Below the pieces are notes generated by a model that saw only the letters and a list, made by a program, of their open reading frames with translations, was not told the DNA's origin and did not search any database. DNA of 64,000 nucleotides, taken from the NCBI GenBank assembly GCA_910585215.1, contig CAJUDQ010000007.1:5640-69639 (forward strand). Reading direction: 5' to 3'. Source of the stretch: an uncultured Lachnospiraceae bacterium (lineage in GTDB: Bacteria; Bacillota; Clostridia; Lachnospirales; Lachnospiraceae). This document shows positions 60,314 through 64,000 of this stretch, one piece after another (position 1 is the first letter of the stretch; every line of letters begins with the position of its first letter). Made by a program: the position numbers and the translations under genes.

Positions 60314-62920
60314 TTACTCATTGTTTTCCCGTTGCGGCAAAGTGGTAGTTTCCTCACCCTCTGTATTTCTTTCTGAGGAAGTAATGATTTGTACTGTATG
60401 TGACGTAATAATCTGTGTACTGTCGGTTTCCAAATTTTTTGTTGTTGTTTCCGTTTCAGTCTCTGTTTCTGTTTCAGTCTCCTTTTCTTTTGTTGTTGTT
60501 TCTTCCTGCGTTGTGATATCTTCCGGATTTGTATAAACCTCATTGCGGGTAGTAGTTTCCTCTCTGCTCTCTTCGGTAGTTTCTTCCTGTGTTGTTTCTT
60601 CCGGATTTGTAGTCTCTTCTTCCTTGTCGTCATAGTAGGAATCAAAATCAACTATCTTTAAAGAATCGTGCAGTTTTTCCATAAAGTCATGCCAGGTATT
60701 TCCGGCAGACCTTACAAGACTTCCCTCAATTTCTCGAGGCATATCATATCCGCACCATACAGCCGTAGTATAATAATGGCTGAATCCGACAAACCATGTA
60801 TCTTTATCGTCGTTTGTCGTTCCGGTTTTTGCTGCACATATGGCGCTGTCAATCTTATAATTCTTTCCTGTACCACTGTCAAGCACTTCCTTCATGCAGT
60901 CTGTCATCATCAGGGTTGCTTTCTTTTCATATATCTGTTTTGTATTTTTATCATTGCTTCCATTTGACCAGATAACCTCCCCAAACGCATTTTCAATTCG
61001 TTTAATGCAGGTTGGGTTTCGAAACACCCCCTGATTTTCAATCGCTGCATAGGCAGCGGCCATCTCAAAGGTTGATACACCATAAGTCATTCCTCCAATA
61101 GACATTGCAGGTGTATAATCATCCTCTACAATATGTGAAAAATTCATTTTGAGCAGATAATCAATACAGGTTTTATATCCCATCTCTTCAAAACAATTCC
61201 ATGCCACTGTATTTTTTGATGTCTTTATCGCATATTTCAGACTGATAGAACCTGAATATACATTTGGAGCGTTTACAGGACCATTTTTTACAGGCTCATC
61301 TTCAACAATACTTGCCGGCGTATAGCCACGTTCAAAAAGCGGCGTATAAACCAGTATGGGTTTTATAGAGGAACCTGGCTGACGGAAGCTCTGATATGCT
61401 CTGTTTAATGTATAGCCTTTATATTCATTCTGAGTTCTGCCTCCAACTACTGCTACCACATATCCTGTGGCATTGTCCACACAGGTAGCGCTGCCCTGAA
61501 ATTTATAGATACCGTCTTCTGTTTTATCCTGACTTTCACCAAGCGTTTCATCCAGAGTATTTTGAAGAAGCTCCTGCACTCCCATGTCAATAGAAGTATA
61601 TATTCGATAGCCACTTGTAAAAAGAAGCTGATTACACTCGGAATATACTTCACTGTAATTTTTGTCATATTCTTCTTCCTCGGCACTGCTGCTAAAAGAA
61701 TATCTGAAAATAAATCCTCTCTGCTTCATCAGTTCAATTGTTGCAGAATAACGAATAAAGGTTTCCACATAATTATTGCTGCTGTTTTTAATATCCGGAG
61801 ATAAGGCAATTACTTCTGCAAGTGCCTCATTATACGTATCTTGGGTAATATATCCCTGGTCATAAATCTGTTTTAATACCCTGTCTCGTCTTTTTAATGT
61901 GTTTTCCATATTTGTCATCGGGTCATACAGTGTCGGATTGTTTGGTATGGAACACACAAAGGCTAGTTCAGACAAAGACAACTCTACCGCGCTCTTTTGA
62001 AAATATCCCTTTGCAGCTGCCTCCAGTCCATAAAAACCGTTTGCAAAATAAATTCCATTGATATAATATTCCAGAATCTGGTCTTTCTTGTACTTTTTCT
62101 CCAGCTTTCTTGCAATAAAAATCTCTTTTAATTTTCTTTCTATTGAAACCTCGTGTGTCAAAAAAACATTTCTGGCAAGCTGTTGCGTAATCGTGCTTCC
62201 TCCCTGCGTCACTTCACCATTATTTTTTATCAGCTCTACAAAGGCTCTCGCAACGGCGGCATAATCTACTCCCGAATGTTTCTCAAATTTTCTGTCTTCT
62301 ACAGCAATAAATATCTTTTTTGCCATATATGGAATTTCTTCGGATTTAAGATAATAGGAATTTTTATCTGAACTAAATTCGGCTAGTTCGGCACCATCGG
62401 CATCAAATACAACCGTGGTCAGAGAATCCGTAAAAGCATTCTCTCCTTTTTCCTCTATCAAAGCCTCGGCCTCACTTTTATATTTCAGTACTATGCTTCC
62501 ATAATGCACGCTCACTCCCAGCAAAACCAAAAATAGTACAAGAAAACTATATTTTATTACCCGAAAAATTTTCTGTTTTCGTGTTCTTGGCTTTTTCTGT
62601 TTTCTTTTTTTACTGGCTTCTTTTTTATTGTTCTGCTTTTTTTTGTTCACTGAAGTCTGTCTATTTTGCTGCATATGTCTGTCTGTGGTTTGCAGTCCCG
62701 CTGTATTTTTTCCTTGTGCATTTTTCTTTTGTGCGCTTCTTTGATTTGCAGACTGCGATTCTGCCATACTTCTTCGCTGTGTATTTCTGTTTACAGACTG
62801 TGTTCCCGTTCTATTTCCTCGCTGTGTATTTCTTTGAGGATTGCCCTTCCCCGTTTCCATCCGTTTCCTGTTCTGTGTTCTTACACTTTTTATATTATTT
62901 CCTTCTGTATTATTATTCAA
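60314..62920 (-). CDS. Class A penicillin-binding protein (PBP1A type)
   Basis: 868 residues. A Gln/Asn/Arg/Lys-rich cytoplasmic tail (1-120), membrane helix (about 122-146), GT51 glycosyltransferase (about 165-340; AVEDRKFEKHSGVD, TQGGSTITQQLARN), transpeptidase (about 420-735) with SSIKP (catalytic Ser), SKN and KTGT, and a C-terminal Thr/Glu repeat tail (about 755-850, including TETETETETE). It polymerises and cross-links peptidoglycan. TTG start at 62920 with GAGGT upstream. Confidence 0.95.
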   Translation of the reverse strand: MNNNTEGNNIKSVRTQNRKRMETGKGNPQRNTQRGNRTGTQSVNRNTQRRSMAESQSANQRSAQKKNAQGKNTAGLQTTDRHMQQNRQTSVNKKKQNNKKEASKKRKQKKPRTRKQKIFRVIKYSFLVLFLVLLGVSVHYGSIVLKYKSEAEALIEEKGENAFTDSLTTVVFDADGAELAEFSSDKNSYYLKSEEIPYMAKKIFIAVEDRKFEKHSGVDYAAVARAFVELIKNNGEVTQGGSTITQQLARNVFLTHEVSIERKLKEIFIARKLEKKYKKDQILEYYINGIYFANGFYGLEAAAKGYFQKSAVELSLSELAFVCSIPNNPTLYDPMTNMENTLKRRDRVLKQIYDQGYITQDTYNEALAEVIALSPDIKNSSNNYVETFIRYSATIELMKQRGFIFRYSFSSSAEEEEYDKNYSEVYSECNQLLFTSGYRIYTSIDMGVQELLQNTLDETLGESQDKTEDGIYKFQGSATCVDNATGYVVAVVGGRTQNEYKGYTLNRAYQSFRQPGSSIKPILVYTPLFERGYTPASIVEDEPVKNGPVNAPNVYSGSISLKYAIKTSKNTVAWNCFEEMGYKTCIDYLLKMNFSHIVEDDYTPAMSIGGMTYGVSTFEMAAAYAAIENQGVFRNPTCIKRIENAFGEVIWSNGSNDKNTKQIYEKKATLMMTDCMKEVLDSGTGKNYKIDSAICAAKTGTTNDDKDTWFVGFSHYYTTAVWCGYDMPREIEGSLVRSAGNTWHDFMEKLHDSLKIVDFDSYYDDKEEETTNPEETTQEETTEESREETTTRNEVYTNPEDITTQEETTTKEKETETETETETETTTKNLETDSTQIITSHTVQIITSSERNTEGEETTTLPQRENNE

Positions 62921-62939
62921 CTCAGTCTACCTCGCTTTG

Positions 62940-63962
62940 TCAGCAGATATCTTCTGCTATACAGGATTCCATCACCTGTTCAATATTCAGTCTATTGCTT
63001 AATGCCAGCCAAAGCTTACAGTATGCTGCAACTGGTGAGATTCCTGCAAGAATTCGAATCCCAAGATTTTGATATTCCTTTATTGTCTCATAGTTTTTTT
63101 CATCTCCTGCAATCCCAGTAATAAAAACAGGTACTTTATAAATCCTTGCCTGATTCATAAACTCCCTCAGCTCATCACTTATGCAAATTGTTCCTGAATG
63201 ATAACTGCTGTGCAATACAGCCCTTGTCTTCTTGGTAATATCCGGATAATACATTCCCACACATGGATGTATCCACATAATTTCTCCGGTATTTTTACAA
63301 AGCTCATATTGCTTCATATCCATATGCTTATAACATTGTTTCTCTGAAATAATATCTGTATAACCACAATTATAACCGGAATTTTTTTCATACTTATTCC
63401 CCTTATACTTTCCATAATAACAATCTTTTACACTGCGAACAAATGCAGTATATGGTACATTCTCCAAAAGTCTTGTTCCTCTGTGAAGCAAAGGAAATTC
63501 TTCCTGATTGCAGTAACATGCAAAAACACCTCTCCCGTAACCATTTTGAATAAAATCCACTGCATATTTAAAATTTACAAGCCCGTTTGCTCTGTCATCC
63601 TCCAGTGGAAAATCACTTGACACCAGCACAATTGGAATACATTCTGTTCCAAATATATAAGAAAGCATTGCTGCAGTATAAGGAAGTGTATCTGTTCCAT
63701 GAGTAATAATGATTCCTTCTGCTTCGCCTTTCTCTAATATCTTTCGAATACATAAAATCAAAGCGTTCAAATATTCTTCATTCATATTTTCACTGAGTAT
63801 GCAAAAAGGTTCTTCTGTATCAAATATCTGTGTATTTTTTTGACAGGATTTCTGATACATATCCAACAGCTTGTACGGATTTTGCTTATCTAGTGAAATA
63901 TACTCGTCATTTCCGGCTTTGCTTCCGATTGTACCCCCTGTAAATACAACTGTTATCTTCAT
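62940..63962 (-). CDS. Asparaginase
   Basis: 340 residues. FTGGTIGSKAG (about 8-18) and ITHGTDTLPYTAAM (about 87-100) hold the two catalytic Thr residues of bacterial L-asparaginases. The remainder fits the family (VLVSSDFPLEDDRANG). No signal peptide, so cytoplasmic (type I-like). AAAGGAG 11 bp before ATG. Upstream neighbour of the PBP gene, 19 bp apart. Confidence 0.92.
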   Translation of the reverse strand: MKITVVFTGGTIGSKAGNDEYISLDKQNPYKLLDMYQKSCQKNTQIFDTEEPFCILSENMNEEYLNALILCIRKILEKGEAEGIIITHGTDTLPYTAAMLSYIFGTECIPIVLVSSDFPLEDDRANGLVNFKYAVDFIQNGYGRGVFACYCNQEEFPLLHRGTRLLENVPYTAFVRSVKDCYYGKYKGNKYEKNSGYNCGYTDIISEKQCYKHMDMKQYELCKNTGEIMWIHPCVGMYYPDITKKTRAVLHSSYHSGTICISDELREFMNQARIYKVPVFITGIAGDEKNYETIKEYQNLGIRILAGISPVAAYCKLWLALSNRLNIEQVMESCIAEDIC

Positions 63963-64000
63963 TTTTAGATTATCTCCTTTATTCTCTTATCATACAATAT

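Overview
The window looks like chromosome of a low-GC, Gram-positive, spore-former-type Clostridia, most likely a Lachnospiraceae gut anaerobe. This rests on AGGAGG ribosome sites with AT-rich sigma-A promoters, spoVG, a glgC/glgD pair, an S-box leader before metK, a long PRPP synthetase, a phosphoketolase, and very many c-di-GMP domains. Nothing here fixes the species.

Layout. 1-5.1 kb: the 5' part of a type III-D CRISPR-Cas operon on the minus strand, cut by the window edge (HD-less Cas10, Csm3-like RAMP, Csx10, small subunit, second RAMP). No CRISPR array or ring-nucleotide effector is in view. 5.3-7 kb: SPL-type radical SAM protein and a YbjQ-like protein. 7.2-10.1 kb: remnants of mobile elements (MobA/MobL relaxase, IS3 transposase, KTR protein, TnpV) around an intact ECF sigma/anti-sigma pair. 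10.3-13.3 kb: the preQ0/queuosine set queD-queE-folE-queC. 13.5-18.8 kb: two c-di-GMP proteins flanking a tRNA-Phe/tRNA-Gly unit. 19-25.5 kb: complete F-type ATP synthase operon atpBEFHAGDC behind a perfect consensus promoter, followed upstream by a REC-GGDEF-EAL-REC-GGDEF protein. 28.5-35.9 kb: ABC exporter with an ArsR-like regulator and twin palindromic operators, an S41-like protease, a membrane protein with an ABC ATPase, and an SPFH protein coupled to a ribbon-helix-helix protein. 36.2-44 kb: a sigma-70-like protein lacking region 4, metK under a SAM-I riboswitch, MscS, murA, pgsA, pth. 43.9-50.3 kb: mfd, spoVG, glgD, glgC. 50.7-58.3 kb: murC, a DnaA-box cluster, DnaD-like and DnaI-like replication genes, PRPP synthetase and phosphoketolase. 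58.5-64 kb: chemoreceptor with a short leader ORF, class A PBP and asparaginase.

Most of the window is core metabolism. The parts most worth a second look are: the III-D complex, which keeps the cyclase motif but appears to lack the HD nuclease and the backbone cleavage Asp in both visible RAMPs; the DnaA-box cluster between murC and the helicase-loading genes; the EAL protein with a LamG-like tail; two same-oriented solo IS200/IS605 right ends resembling TnpB guide-RNA scaffolds; and a family of small hairpin repeats placed in untranslated regions. Family names come from reading the translated sequences by eye; no database search was run.
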